Positions 35,019-43,914 of a stretch of 64,000 bases of DNA are shown piece by piece (within the stretch, counting starts at the first letter, position 1; each line of letters begins with the position of its first letter). Where the stretch lies: assembly GCF_947492815.1 (NCBI RefSeq), contig NZ_CANLOB010000024.1:26186-90185 (forward strand). The letters run 5' to 3'. Source of the stretch: an uncultured Dokdonia sp. (GTDB lineage: Bacteria; Bacteroidota; Bacteroidia; Flavobacteriales; Flavobacteriaceae). Both the position numbers and the translations under genes were made by a program. The notes beneath the pieces were generated by a model that saw only the letters and a program-made list of their open reading frames with translations, did not search any database and was not told where the DNA came from.

Positions 35019-35539
35019 AATTTTCCTTTGGCCTTTATTTTTGCTGAGGCAACGGCTGTATTAACAGACGCTATATATGTTTTTTCTTTACTTTCTTCAT
35101 AAAAACTTGTCACTACTATACTACTCTCTTCTGTATTTTTCATACAATAGATCAACGTAATATAAGGGGTTCCTTCTCTGTCTATTCTTTGCTTTAAAAA
35201 TAACATGTTTTTCCCTCCTATCTCTTTTGTACCTCTTTCTAAAATTTCTGCACCTCCTTTAGATTCTTGTTGAGCAAGATCTCCTTCCATTTTCTCATAA
35301 GAAGCTGGTACAACCATCGCTATAATTCCTGCTTTTTCGTCTTGAGTAAAATACGATGTTCCTTGAGCAACAGGGTATAAATCCTTATCTACATCCATCA
35401 CCACTTCTGCTCCAAATAGCATTTCCATAGCTTCTTTGAGTTTCTCTGCATTTTCTTCGGGTGATTCTTCTGTAGTTTTTTGCGCGAATGATATTACTGA
35501 GATACACATCATTGCAATAAGTATGATTTGTTTTTTCAT
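35015..35539 (-). CDS. Hypothetical secreted protein coupled to paaJ
   Basis: 174 aa from ATG 35539 (MKKQIILIAMMCISVISFAQ), chosen because it gives a clean signal peptide; an upstream ATG at 35566 adds only a charged leader. The mature part is a small beta-rich domain. No family recognised. ATGA overlap with paaJ. Confidence 0.7.
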   Translation of the reverse strand: MKKQIILIAMMCISVISFAQKTTEESPEENAEKLKEAMEMLFGAEVVMDVDKDLYPVAQGTSYFTQDEKAGIIAMVVPASYEKMEGDLAQQESKGGAEILERGTKEIGGKNMLFLKQRIDREGTPYITLIYCMKNTEESSIVVTSFYEESKEKTYIASVNTAVASAKIKAKGKL

Positions 35540-35629
35540 TTTATGTATTTTATTATTTTTAATCATCTTTGATGATTTTACAGCTAGTTTATTTAAAATT
35601 ATTTAAGTTAATATCTCATTGATCTCTCA

Positions 35630-36058
35630 CTAAAAATGAGAAGATTCAACTACCTTATATATTTGTTTTTTATACTTTTCGTTTTCATCATAAGGACACG
35701 TCACTAAAATAGAGATTGCCTTACGATCACTTTTCTTTTTAAAAAAATGATACATATGTGTTTTCTCATCATCATATGTTTGTGTTCCTAAAATTAAATA
35801 AGTGTCTAATTCTGGTATATAACTTCTACTATAGTCATCAAGAAAATCTAATAGTGTAGTCATAGATTCATAACGTTTTTTTGCACTTTCTTTTATTGTA
35901 TGAACTGAATACGAGACTTCTTCACTTTTTACATCACTGCCTTTAATCACATCTGTTTTATACGTTATTCCACCTACTTCAAACGTAATAACATCTGATT
36001 CTTGCTTACAACTTATAAGAACGCAAGTGAACAACAAAAAAAACAGCCTCCTTTTCAT
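35630..36058 (-). CDS. Hypothetical lipoprotein after paaI
   Basis: 142 aa from ATG 36058 (MKRRLFFLLFTCVLISC), which forms an ATGA overlap with the paaI stop; lipobox VLISC. Beta-rich small domain, family unknown. Co-translated with paaI by position, though nothing ties it to aromatic breakdown. Confidence 0.7.
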   Translation of the reverse strand: MKRRLFFLLFTCVLISCKQESDVITFEVGGITYKTDVIKGSDVKSEEVSYSVHTIKESAKKRYESMTTLLDFLDDYSRSYIPELDTYLILGTQTYDDEKTHMYHFFKKKSDRKAISILVTCPYDENEKYKKQIYKVVESSHF

Positions 36059-36468
36059 TCTGTCCAATCTTTAGTTGTTCTATAAACAACACCTTTAAAC
36101 AAAGCAACAAGCTCTTCCCCTCTTTTTACTTCCACAATATTGAAACCTACTTTTGTTTTTTGATGATTTACTGTTGCTTCGGCTGTGATATAATCTCCTT
36201 CTACTAATGCTTCTATATGATTAATGCTCGTTTCTATAGAAACGGCATATTTACCATGTGTATTTGCAGTAAATCCAAAAGCAGTATCAGCTAGCGAATA
36301 CGTAATACCTCCATGAGCAAAATTCATACTATTAAGCATTTCTTTACGCACTTTCATTCCTACTTTCACATAACCTACTTTAGATTCTATAATCTCAATT
36401 CCTAACCAAGTACTGTATGCATCTTGGCTTAGCATTTTATGTGGTATTAACTCTCCTTTTAGAGGCAT
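36055..36468 (-). CDS. paaI: PaaI hotdog-fold acyl-CoA thioesterase
   Basis: 137 aa. Hotdog fold with the PaaI signature MNFAHGGITYSLADTAFGFTAN (shown in part), catalytic region in NFAHGG plus DTAFG, and the closing VGFNIVEVKRGEELVALFKG. Hydrolyses stalled hydroxyphenylacetyl-CoA intermediates and so recycles CoA. Lies between the sugar-dehydrogenase-like and lipoprotein genes. Confidence 0.93.
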   Translation of the reverse strand: MPLKGELIPHKMLSQDAYSTWLGIEIIESKVGYVKVGMKVRKEMLNSMNFAHGGITYSLADTAFGFTANTHGKYAVSIETSINHIEALVEGDYITAEATVNHQKTKVGFNIVEVKRGEELVALFKGVVYRTTKDWTE

Positions 36469-36471
36469 TTG

Positions 36472-37662
36472 TTATTTAGTTTTATTACTTATTCTGATAA
36501 TGCTACCATTAGACTTACTAATATCATTTCGTTCTAACAATGCAATGATATCTCCACTAGGCAACTGTTTTATCGTTCTGACCCTACCTTCGATGGCTAA
36601 ACTAACGGTTTCGTTTGTATCACGATTATATTTCATTAATCTTCGATAAGCTAGTGAACCTATCAAAAAATGATTATTCCATGCTTCGATAGTACTTCCA
36701 TCTACCTTCAGCAAACAAGAAGGAGCTATTGCTTGTCCTCCATCTTCTGTTGGTACCGTCCAATAATGCTCTGGCAATATGGTTGTTTTTAAAGCTTCTT
36801 CTTCTGTAATGGTAGAAATACTTTCTCCATTATAATGAATACCATAGGTAAAGATAGGCCATCCATAATTACCTCCTGCTTTTATAACATTGAATTCATC
36901 ACCTCCTTTTGGACCGTGTTCAACGCCAAACAATGTTTTACTATTTTTATCATAGACTAATCCTTGAGAATCTCGATGCCCATAACTCCAAATAGTTGTA
37001 GGTTTTGTTAAGCCCTCAAAAATTGGATTATCTATAGGGGTGGTTCCATCATCTTTTAATCTATGTATTTTCCCTGAATCCTCATTGAGGTTTTGTGCTG
37101 TTACTATTGGATTTGTACTCGTCGTAAAAACAGACCCTCCTACATTAAGAAAAAAATGCTCCTCATCTTCCCAGACAATTCGCATTCCATTTCCGTAATA
37201 GTTTTGGGTTCTTGTCTTAAAAATAGTTTCAAATTGAGTTGTCTGATTATTCTCTATTTTAAATCTAGACACTTTTGCAAACCCTGCTGTATCTAAATAA
37301 GAAATGTACATCCAATGATTTACCTCAAACTTTGGATGTAAACTGACATCCATAAGCCCTCCATGCATGACTGCTGGAATTCCTTTATCTCCAAATGTCT
37401 TGACATCTGGAATTCCTTTTATTTCGGTTTGACTCCCTTCTTTATAATGAAATAACTTCCCTATTCTATCTGTAACAAAATATTCGGTATCATTAACGAT
37501 AGCTATACCATATGGAATAACAAATCCCTCAACAATAGTCTCTACAGAGAAAGCGTCTTCGCTAATAGGGAATGGCGAGTCAGGAACTTCTACAATTGTC
37601 TTTTTACAACTTATTAGAGTTGTAACTAAAAACAATACTATTAAAGTTTTAACTGATTTCAC
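36472..37662 (-). CDS. PQQ-type glucose/sorbosone dehydrogenase-like lipoprotein
   Basis: 397 aa from GTG 37662 (VKSVKTLIVLFLVTTLISC), which gives a normal lipoprotein leader; a TTG at 37695 overlapping paaH is the alternative. Six-bladed propeller of the GSDH family: FVIPYGIAIVNDTEYFVTDR, GGLMDVSLHPKFEVNHWMYI, WSYGHRDSQGLVYD, GVEHGPKGGDEFNVIKAGGN and GWPIFTYGIHY. Known relatives oxidise aldoses with PQQ. No obvious link to phenylacetate. Confidence 0.88.
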   Translation of the reverse strand: MKSVKTLIVLFLVTTLISCKKTIVEVPDSPFPISEDAFSVETIVEGFVIPYGIAIVNDTEYFVTDRIGKLFHYKEGSQTEIKGIPDVKTFGDKGIPAVMHGGLMDVSLHPKFEVNHWMYISYLDTAGFAKVSRFKIENNQTTQFETIFKTRTQNYYGNGMRIVWEDEEHFFLNVGGSVFTTSTNPIVTAQNLNEDSGKIHRLKDDGTTPIDNPIFEGLTKPTTIWSYGHRDSQGLVYDKNSKTLFGVEHGPKGGDEFNVIKAGGNYGWPIFTYGIHYNGESISTITEEEALKTTILPEHYWTVPTEDGGQAIAPSCLLKVDGSTIEAWNNHFLIGSLAYRRLMKYNRDTNETVSLAIEGRVRTIKQLPSGDIIALLERNDISKSNGSIIRISNKTK

Positions 37663-37687
37663 TCCTATTGGTTGATTTTGTTGTACT

Positions 37688-38899
37688 CTATTCAAAAAAA
37701 TTCTTTCCTTCTTTATTCATTCTGCGTAACAAGGGTGAGCATCTATACCTATCCTCTCTATATTCATCATAAAGTGTATCCATCATTGTAACACACCAAT
37801 CAATACCTTTTTCATCTGCCCATGCGAGTAATCCTTTAGGGTAATTCACTCCTTTAGTCATGGCGCTATCTATGTCTTCGGCACTCGCTACATTCCAAAA
37901 CAAGGCATCTGCAGCTTCATTGATAAGCATGACAAGCACACGATCAAAGATTTGAGTTCCTACTACTTCATCTGAATTTGCTTTATCGCTTTGCTCTCCC
38001 TCTGGTTGTGAATCTCCTTTTCTCACTTTCGCGAAAGCGTTATTAGCATTTTCATCGGTATAATGATAATAACCTCGTCCTGATTTCCGTCCTAAATAAC
38101 CCGCCTGACTATGTCTTTGCTGGGTAAAAGAGGGTTTATATCTAGGGTCTTGATAAAAGGCATTAAATACTGTTTCTGTCACTGTATAATTAACATCATT
38201 TCCTATAAAATCCATCAATTCAAAAGGCCCCATTCTAAAACCTCCTATAGATTTCATAGCCCAATCAATGGTTGCAAAATCTGCAATTCCTTCTTCGTAC
38301 ATACGTAATGCTTCTCCATAAAATGGACGTGCTACACGATTTACAATAAATCCAGGAGTATCCTTTGCTACCGCCACTACTTTCTTCCACCGCGTAATTT
38401 CTGCAACACACGTATCTAATACTCCTTGAGAAGTTTGTACCGCTGGAATTACTTCAACTAATTTCATTAAAGGTGCAGGATTAAAGAAATGGATTCCTAT
38501 ACAACGCTCTGGTTTTTCTAATGATGCTGCAATAGATGCAATAGAAAGACTAGACGTGTTTGAAGCTATAATACTCGTATCAGATACATAGGATTCTAGT
38601 TCTTGAAACACTTTCCTTTTAATGTCAAGGTTTTCAATAATAGCTTCAATAGTCAAGTCTGCATCTGCTAGCTCTTTTAAAGAATTTACATATTGGATAT
38701 TTCCTTGAATTCTATTTTTTTCTACCGTATCGATTCTTCCTTTTTCAATTAATCGATTTAAGATTTTTTCAAGCTTTGCTTTAGCTGTTTCTAATGCCGT
38801 TTGATTTGTATCAAACAAAGAAACTACACATCCTGCAGTTGCTGCTACTTGTGCAATTCCAGAACCCATGGTTCCTGCTCCTATAACACCTATATTCAT
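37688..38899 (-). CDS. paaH: 3-hydroxyacyl-CoA dehydrogenase PaaH
   Basis: 403 aa. NAD-binding GVIGAGTMGSGIAQVAATAG, catalytic His region CIGIHFFNPAPLMKLVEVIP, KDTPGFIVNRVARPF and a second C-terminal 3HCDH helical domain (GVNYPKGLLAWADEKG). Oxidises 3-hydroxyadipyl-CoA to 3-oxoadipyl-CoA. The linker between domains contains a repeat-derived stretch (AFAKVRKGDSQPEGEQSDKA) encoded by a half palindrome plus a 35-bp element also found at 55607. Confidence 0.93.
   Translation of the reverse strand: MNIGVIGAGTMGSGIAQVAATAGCVVSLFDTNQTALETAKAKLEKILNRLIEKGRIDTVEKNRIQGNIQYVNSLKELADADLTIEAIIENLDIKRKVFQELESYVSDTSIIASNTSSLSIASIAASLEKPERCIGIHFFNPAPLMKLVEVIPAVQTSQGVLDTCVAEITRWKKVVAVAKDTPGFIVNRVARPFYGEALRMYEEGIADFATIDWAMKSIGGFRMGPFELMDFIGNDVNYTVTETVFNAFYQDPRYKPSFTQQRHSQAGYLGRKSGRGYYHYTDENANNAFAKVRKGDSQPEGEQSDKANSDEVVGTQIFDRVLVMLINEAADALFWNVASAEDIDSAMTKGVNYPKGLLAWADEKGIDWCVTMMDTLYDEYREDRYRCSPLLRRMNKEGKNFFE
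37981..38039. repeat. Composite repeat inside paaH
   Basis: Positions 37981-38015 match 55607-55641 at about 30 of 35 bases; then CTTTCGCGAAAGCG at 38026-38039, a near-complete HIP-like palindrome. The whole stretch is translated as a charged linker. Confidence 0.75.
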
Positions 38900-38949
38900 A
38901 TATTTACTTTTATTGTCATTTCACATCAAGTTTAAAATGACAAATCAAT

Positions 38950-39333
38950 TTACTCATTAAATTTCTTTAAAACTTCTGTATTACTTAATTCCTTCCCATT
39001 CCAAATTAAGACAAGCTTTCCTCCAACTCTTTCGAATGATTCTAAAAATATACGTTTCTCAGTTTCTGAAATACCACCTTCAACTAATTCCATTGGATGA
39101 ACAAGGATTGAATTGTATCTTTTAATTTTATAATCCTTCTTTAGTTTTAGAAATACTTTTTTAAAAAACTCTTCTGCAACTTCAAAATCGGCAATCAAAA
39201 GTCTTACATTGGAAAATGATATACTTGATTTTTCTCGTATTCTTTTTCCTTTTTCAACATCGATGATTTCAATTTCATCTTTCCATAGTTTTACATACAA
39301 CAGATCATCTTTAAAGAGCCCTCTTAAAACCAT
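38950..39333 (-). CDS. MreB-N-domain-like mini-protein
   Basis: 127 aa, not a paa enzyme. LLIADFEVAEEFFKKVFLKL followed by a strand (ILVHPMELVEGGISETEKRI) and FLESFERVGGKLVLIW runs parallel to the MreB subdomain I pattern (IADFxVxEKM.., VCVPxGxTxVERRA.., ESAxxAGAxEVxLI). Phosphate-loop residues and the C-terminal half of an actin-like ATPase are missing, so it should not be a filament ATPase by itself. Similar free-standing homologues may exist; function unknown. Confidence 0.55.
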   Translation of the reverse strand: MVLRGLFKDDLLYVKLWKDEIEIIDVEKGKRIREKSSISFSNVRLLIADFEVAEEFFKKVFLKLKKDYKIKRYNSILVHPMELVEGGISETEKRIFLESFERVGGKLVLIWNGKELSNTEVLKKFNE

Positions 39334-40116
39334 CTATTTTCCCTTAAATTCTGGCTTACGCTTTTCTACAAAAGCAGCTACACCTTCTGCATAATCTTCA
39401 CTGCTTGCTGCTTCTATCTGTAATTTTGATTCTAATGCGAGTTGTGTTTCTAATGTATTACTCATAGACTCGTTAAGTAATTGCTTGGTCATGCCTAATG
39501 CTTTTGTAGGCATTTGAGCAAGTATACTTGCAATCTTCTCTATTTCTGTTTGAAAATCTTCTAGAGAGGTTACCTTATAAATCATCCCCATTTCCGCTGC
39601 ATCTGTAGCTGACACTTTATCACCTAACATCATTAAAGCACTGGCTTTTCCAAATCCTATTAGTCTAGGTAAAAAAAACGTTCCTGCACTATCTGGAACT
39701 AAGCCTATTTTACTAAAAGCTTGTATAAAACTTACTTTTTCGTGAGCAATCACAATATCACAAGCTAACGCAATGTTTGCTCCTGCACCAGCTGCTACCC
39801 CATTTACCGCTGCAATTATTGGCTTTTTAATAGCACGTATTCTTGTAATAATAGGATTATAATGTTCTTCTAGAATTTTCTTAAACCCTGGATTTAAATC
39901 TGGTGTAGTAACTTCTTTTAAATCTTGCCCAGCACAAAAGGCTTTCCCACTTCCGATAATTACAATAGCTCTTACAGACGCATCACTTTCACAAGCATCT
40001 AATTCACTTTGAAAAGCTAGTGCCATCTCTCTGTTGAAACTATTAAAAACTTCTGGACGATTTAGCGTAAGTGTTGCCACTCCGTTGTGTATTTCTTTTT
40101 GAATAGATTGACTCAT
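39334..40116 (-). CDS. paaG: PaaG isomerase (1,2-epoxyphenylacetyl-CoA isomerase)
   Basis: 260 aa, same as E. coli PaaG. GVATLTLNRPEVFNSFNREM, FCAGQDLKEV, GVAAGAGANIALACDIVIA, AFSKIGLVPDSAGTFFLPRL (with the conserved Asp of the isomerase subgroup) and the C-terminal SSEDYAEGVAAFVEKRKPEF all parallel PaaG. Converts ring-1,2-epoxyphenylacetyl-CoA to oxepin-CoA. Follows the mini-protein gene directly downstream. Confidence 0.93.
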   Translation of the reverse strand: MSQSIQKEIHNGVATLTLNRPEVFNSFNREMALAFQSELDACESDASVRAIVIIGSGKAFCAGQDLKEVTTPDLNPGFKKILEEHYNPIITRIRAIKKPIIAAVNGVAAGAGANIALACDIVIAHEKVSFIQAFSKIGLVPDSAGTFFLPRLIGFGKASALMMLGDKVSATDAAEMGMIYKVTSLEDFQTEIEKIASILAQMPTKALGMTKQLLNESMSNTLETQLALESKLQIEAASSEDYAEGVAAFVEKRKPEFKGK

Positions 40117-40160
40117 AATAGCGCTTATTTAAGCAGGGATTGTTTTAAATTTATTTAAAC

Positions 40161-42029
40161 TTACTTTTTTATAAGTTTTATACTTTTTTGTTTTTGACTC
40201 TTACTGTCAATTATTTTTAAAATATACGTTCCGTCAGGATAACTACTCATCGTTATCTGAGAACCACTCTCTAATAAAGAGAATTCTTTTAATTTATTAC
40301 CTAAAATTGAATATAAAATTACTTGATAATTTCCTTCCGGTAATTCAAGTATTAAAGTGTCATCTACTGGATTGGGATATACTATTAATAAACCCACATC
40401 AAAAGCATCAACACTTAATGTTCCATCTATTAGCTCTAATGATAAAGATGCTTCAGAGCCTATCGCATAACAATCATTAGGAGAAATTTCAATATCTAAT
40501 ACTTCTAAAGCTTCTTCTTCTTGATCAAGTACAATATCAATAGTTTCTTCTAACTGACTTTCTCCATCTTCAAATAATACAAAACCTGGTTGTTTATCAT
40601 AATCTTCACCAAAAGTTGCTGTTCCCTCTAAAGAGAGATTTACCGCTACAGGTAATAACAACTCACTCTCCCTTTGGAGATCAAATTGAAAAGAAGCATC
40701 AACGCCTTCTGTATACTGCAATTGCGAAGCAGTAATAGTTACTTCTGTCTCTGGAAAACTATTAAAAGAGTCAAATGTAACTGCTGTATTTTCAGGATCG
40801 ACTCCAGTTTCAAAAGCAACATTATTAGGGTTAATTACGTAAAAATTTCCCGTAACATTCCCTAAACCTGGAGATGTAGGTAAGTTCTCCACTAAATTCA
40901 GAAATGGAATATCCTCATCATAAATAATTGTACAATTTGTAAATGTAGCCCCTCCAAACCTCGCTACTGGATTTTCATAATCTGTTACTTCAAAGAAAAT
41001 CGGATTATTTAAATCTATAGGATCATTTGAAACATCTTTGAAAACACAATTTTCAAAATTTGCCTGATAACTATCTATAGTCTTCGATATATATACGGCT
41101 GTCCACTCACTGCTATCTATATAACAGTTAGAAAAAGTAACAAAGCCATCTACTCCATTTTCACCATTGTCATCTATATTTAATTCTGCAAATGAAAATG
41201 TATTGGAAGGATCATGATTACCAGACATGTATGTATCTTCTACTACTATAGAAATATCTTGAGAGGAGTCGTCCATAAACTCCATGGCTACCTGAATCGC
41301 ATTTCCATTATTATTAAGAATTCTGCACCCTTTAATAAGCACATCTTCTATACGTTGATCTGGCTCAAAAGGTTCTATATCAATCCCGTCTTCTGGTAAT
41401 GTTCCGCTAGTATCTGAAAACTCACAATACAAAATCTCAACATTTTTTGCAGATATGATTGCTAATCCTTGCCTGTAATTATTATTTGAAACACAATTTT
41501 TAATCCTGATATTTTCCGAATAATTCTGAGGACTATCTGCTGCAAAGCTTTTACTGATACTGATACCATCACCTCCAGAATCTCGTATGGTCAATCCTTC
41601 TATTAAAATACTTATAGCAGAATTCAAATCAATACCATGCCTAAATTCACTATCAGCAAGATCAATATATTCTTGCTTATTCATTATTAATGTAGCTCCA
41701 TATCCCAGAATGGTAATATTACTTCTATCTCGTATGCGTATCAAGGAATCAAACTCTCCAAATACATTAGGGAGTGCTCGTATCACCACACCTTTTTCTA
41801 AAATAATTGTCACATCATCCCGATTTATATCAAGAGGCCCTGTACGCCAATTCATTCCTACATTATCTATAACAATTGTATCTGCAGTTGTATTTGTAAA
41901 TGCTATTTCTAAAAAGGAAGTACTATCATTAGCATCAAATCCAATATCTGTAGAAACAACTACTTTGGAAGCCTTTACTGAAGAAAAAGTAAAAACTATA
42001 AAAAGCAGTGCTAAAAATATATTTTTCAT
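40161..42029 (-). CDS. T9SS-secreted right-handed beta-helix protein
   Basis: 622 aa. Signal peptide (MKNIFLALLFIVFTFSSVKA), a parallel beta-helix with PbH1-type turns (IEGLTIRDSGGDGISISKSF, NVEILYCEFSDTSGTLPEDG), a Calx-beta-like module (about 430-515: GTATFGEDYD) and a type A T9SS sorting domain (IVYPNPVDDTLILELPEGNY, DGTYILKIIDSKSQKQKSIK). Probably exported to the cell surface or medium, possibly a polysaccharide-active or adhesive protein. It lies between paaG and paaD without link to phenylacetate. Confidence 0.88.
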   Translation of the reverse strand: MKNIFLALLFIVFTFSSVKASKVVVSTDIGFDANDSTSFLEIAFTNTTADTIVIDNVGMNWRTGPLDINRDDVTIILEKGVVIRALPNVFGEFDSLIRIRDRSNITILGYGATLIMNKQEYIDLADSEFRHGIDLNSAISILIEGLTIRDSGGDGISISKSFAADSPQNYSENIRIKNCVSNNNYRQGLAIISAKNVEILYCEFSDTSGTLPEDGIDIEPFEPDQRIEDVLIKGCRILNNNGNAIQVAMEFMDDSSQDISIVVEDTYMSGNHDPSNTFSFAELNIDDNGENGVDGFVTFSNCYIDSSEWTAVYISKTIDSYQANFENCVFKDVSNDPIDLNNPIFFEVTDYENPVARFGGATFTNCTIIYDEDIPFLNLVENLPTSPGLGNVTGNFYVINPNNVAFETGVDPENTAVTFDSFNSFPETEVTITASQLQYTEGVDASFQFDLQRESELLLPVAVNLSLEGTATFGEDYDKQPGFVLFEDGESQLEETIDIVLDQEEEALEVLDIEISPNDCYAIGSEASLSLELIDGTLSVDAFDVGLLIVYPNPVDDTLILELPEGNYQVILYSILGNKLKEFSLLESGSQITMSSYPDGTYILKIIDSKSQKQKSIKLIKK

Positions 42030-42036
42030 ACTGATC

Positions 42037-42552
42037 TTATTTCAAGCATTTAAAATAGTCAAAGGGTTCTTGACAGATGTCACATTTAAATAATGCTTTA
42101 CAAGCTGTGGAACCAAACTGACTGACCAAGTGTGTTTCTGTCGACCCACAATTGGTACATTTTACAATTTTCTTATTGCCTAATAATGCTTCTTTATCTG
42201 CTTCGGGAGATAACGGGGCTGCGATTCCATATTCTTCAAGTGCCTTCCTTCCTCGATCAGTGATCCAGTCTGTTGTCCAAGCAGGACTCAACACCAACTT
42301 GATTTTTGCTTTTTTATTCGCTTTCGCGAAAGCGGATACAATATCATCCCCAATGACATCCATCGCTGGACATCCCGAATAGGTAGGTGTTATTTTTACT
42401 TGAATCACTCCATCTACTTCAATGGCTTCTCGTACAACACCCATATCCATAATAGAAAGCACAGGTATCTCTGGATCTGAAACAGATTCCAGGATTGATA
42501 CAAGATGTGGTTCTATATGTTGGGTTTGAACATTCAAAATAACATTATGCAT
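42037..42552 (-). CDS. paaD: PaaD, iron-sulfur assembly-type factor
   Basis: 171 aa. MIP18/DUF59 domain (SVSDPEIPVLSIMDMGVVRE, ITPTYSGCPAMDVIGDDIV) followed by a C-terminal zinc-ribbon (CTNCGSTETHLVSQFG, CKALFKCDICQEPFDYFKC). Thought to help mature the PaaE Fe-S cluster or the monooxygenase. Palindrome copy in frame (AFAKAN). Start overlaps the small membrane protein gene. Confidence 0.92.
   Translation of the reverse strand: MHNVILNVQTQHIEPHLVSILESVSDPEIPVLSIMDMGVVREAIEVDGVIQVKITPTYSGCPAMDVIGDDIVSAFAKANKKAKIKLVLSPAWTTDWITDRGRKALEEYGIAAPLSPEADKEALLGNKKIVKCTNCGSTETHLVSQFGSTACKALFKCDICQEPFDYFKCLK
42319..42334. repeat. HIP-like palindrome, copy 10 (in paaD, AFAKA)
   Basis: CGCTTTCGCGAAAGCG, read as SAFAKAN between the two paaD domains. 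Confidence 0.95.
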
Positions 42553-42748
42553 TTAAAAAAAGTAAAATAACAGACATTACTAAAACACTAATTCCAGTTA
42601 CAATTACAACTACTGCAACTGCATATAATTTACCAGGTTCATTATTTATTGAATCTATATTTTTATGAAAATACGAATACATTCTAAAACCTATTACTAT
42701 GATTAATAAACCTAAAAGAGCATATAATATTGATTCAATATCAGTCAC
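42545..42748 (-). CDS. Small two-helix membrane protein between paaC and paaD
   Basis: 67 aa from a GTG at 42748, 1 bp after the paaC stop, and overlapping paaD by 8 bp. Two hydrophobic segments (ILYALLGLLIIVIGFRMY; VVVIVTGISVLVMSVILLFL) with a short polar loop. The tight packing argues that it is translated with paaC and paaD. No known Paa counterpart. Confidence 0.6.
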   Translation of the reverse strand: MTDIESILYALLGLLIIVIGFRMYSYFHKNIDSINNEPGKLYAVAVVVIVTGISVLVMSVILLFLNA

Positions 42749-42749
42749 C

Positions 42750-43565
42750 TTACCATTCCATATTAGGATAGGTACGTTGCATATACTGCATATCTGATAG
42801 GATGTATCCCATATATTCTGAATGGATTCCTTGTTTTCCTCCTTTATGAAAGTATTTACCTTCTGGAACTTCTAAAGTAGCTTCTTCTAACACTTCTGAG
42901 ATCATTTTATAATAGATCTCTTTTAGTTTAGATGTTTCTACTCCAATACCCTCTGCAATCATTGCTTGATCTGCCTCGGTTTGATGAAATAGCTCATCGG
43001 TATACATCCATAAATCTGTCACAGCTTCTTGCACGCGTTCATGACTTTCTTCTGTACCATCTCCTAACCTTCTAATCCAATCTGAAGAAAAACGCCAGTG
43101 ATAACTTACTTCTTTAATAGACTTCTTTGCTATAGCGGCAAGGGTTTCATCATTACTTTTTTCTAATTCTCTTAAAAATAACAGATGATAGGCATCAAAA
43201 AGAAACTGACGTACGATCGTATAACCAAAATCCGTATTGGGCTGTTCTACAAGTAGTACATTCCTATATTGACGTTCTATTCTTAAGAACGCAATCGTAT
43301 CTTCTGTAGCATCATTATCACTACTTATCTGAGCTGCGTACTGAAAATAACTACGTACCTGACCAAACAAATCCAATGAAATATTTGTCCCAGCAATATC
43401 AGTTTCTAGGCTTGGTCCATGACCACATAATTCTCCTAGACGTTGTCCAAGGATAAGACTATTGTCTGCAATACCTAGAATATAATTGTATAAGTTCCCT
43501 CTCTGTCCTTCGGACATCTCTCCTAAAGGGAGAGAACTTGTATCTGTTGTACTATTATTTGTCAT
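42750..43565 (-). CDS. paaC: PaaC, phenylacetyl-CoA monooxygenase structural subunit
   Basis: 271 aa. From residue 24 on, LYNYILGIADNSLILGQRLG, GHGPSLETDIAGTNISLDLF and the long helical bundle match PaaC, the non-catalytic partner of PaaA in the multicomponent monooxygenase. The first 23 residues include SSLPLGEMSEGQRG, encoded by a repeat that recurs between paaA, paaB and paaE. An internal ATG at 43517 (MSEGQRG) may be the real start. Confidence 0.93.
   Translation of the reverse strand: MTNNSTTDTSSLPLGEMSEGQRGNLYNYILGIADNSLILGQRLGELCGHGPSLETDIAGTNISLDLFGQVRSYFQYAAQISSDNDATEDTIAFLRIERQYRNVLLVEQPNTDFGYTIVRQFLFDAYHLLFLRELEKSNDETLAAIAKKSIKEVSYHWRFSSDWIRRLGDGTEESHERVQEAVTDLWMYTDELFHQTEADQAMIAEGIGVETSKLKEIYYKMISEVLEEATLEVPEGKYFHKGGKQGIHSEYMGYILSDMQYMQRTYPNMEW
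43498..43538. repeat. SLPLGE-type repeat, copy in paaC
   Basis: CTCTCTGTCCTTCGGACATC then TCTCCTAAAGGGAGAGAAC. Relative of the copies at 43967 and 45108; translated as SSLPLGEMSEGQRG. Confidence 0.8.
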
Positions 43566-43575
43566 AATTAAAATA

Positions 43576-43618
43576 TTACTCCTTACTCCTTTAGGGAGAA
43601 GGTTGGGATGAGGGAATA
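43576..43618. repeat. Short GC-rich repeat between paaB and paaC
   Basis: ACTCCTTACTCCTTTAGGGA followed by GAAGGTTGGGATGAGGGAATA; a related LLGEG-type short repeat immediately upstream of paaC. Confidence 0.55.
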
Positions 43619-43906
43619 TTACATATGCTTTACCTCATCAGGCAAATCATAAAATGTAGGATGACGGTATACTTTATCTGCAGCGGGTTCAAATAGTTCT
43701 CCATTATTCTCTGGATTACTTGCTGTAATATTACTACTTTCAACTACCCAGATACTCACACCTTCACTACGGCGTGTATATACATCACGTGCATTTTCTA
43801 ATGCCATTTCTGCATCGGCAGCATGAAGGCTTCCAAAATGTCTATGTTCTAATCCGTTTTTACTTCTTACGAAGACTTCCCAAAGGGGCCAGTTATTTTT
43901 TGACAT
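43619..43906 (-). CDS. paaB: PaaB, phenylacetyl-CoA monooxygenase subunit
   Basis: 95 aa, normal size. NWPLWEVFVRSKNGLEHRHF, GSLHAADAEMALENARDVYT and RRSEGVSIWVVESSNITASN match the family. It bridges PaaAC trimers in the enzyme. Between paaA and paaC on the same strand. Confidence 0.96.
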   Translation of the reverse strand: MSKNNWPLWEVFVRSKNGLEHRHFGSLHAADAEMALENARDVYTRRSEGVSIWVVESSNITASNPENNGELFEPAADKVYRHPTFYDLPDEVKHM

Positions 43907-43914
43907 AATTCATG

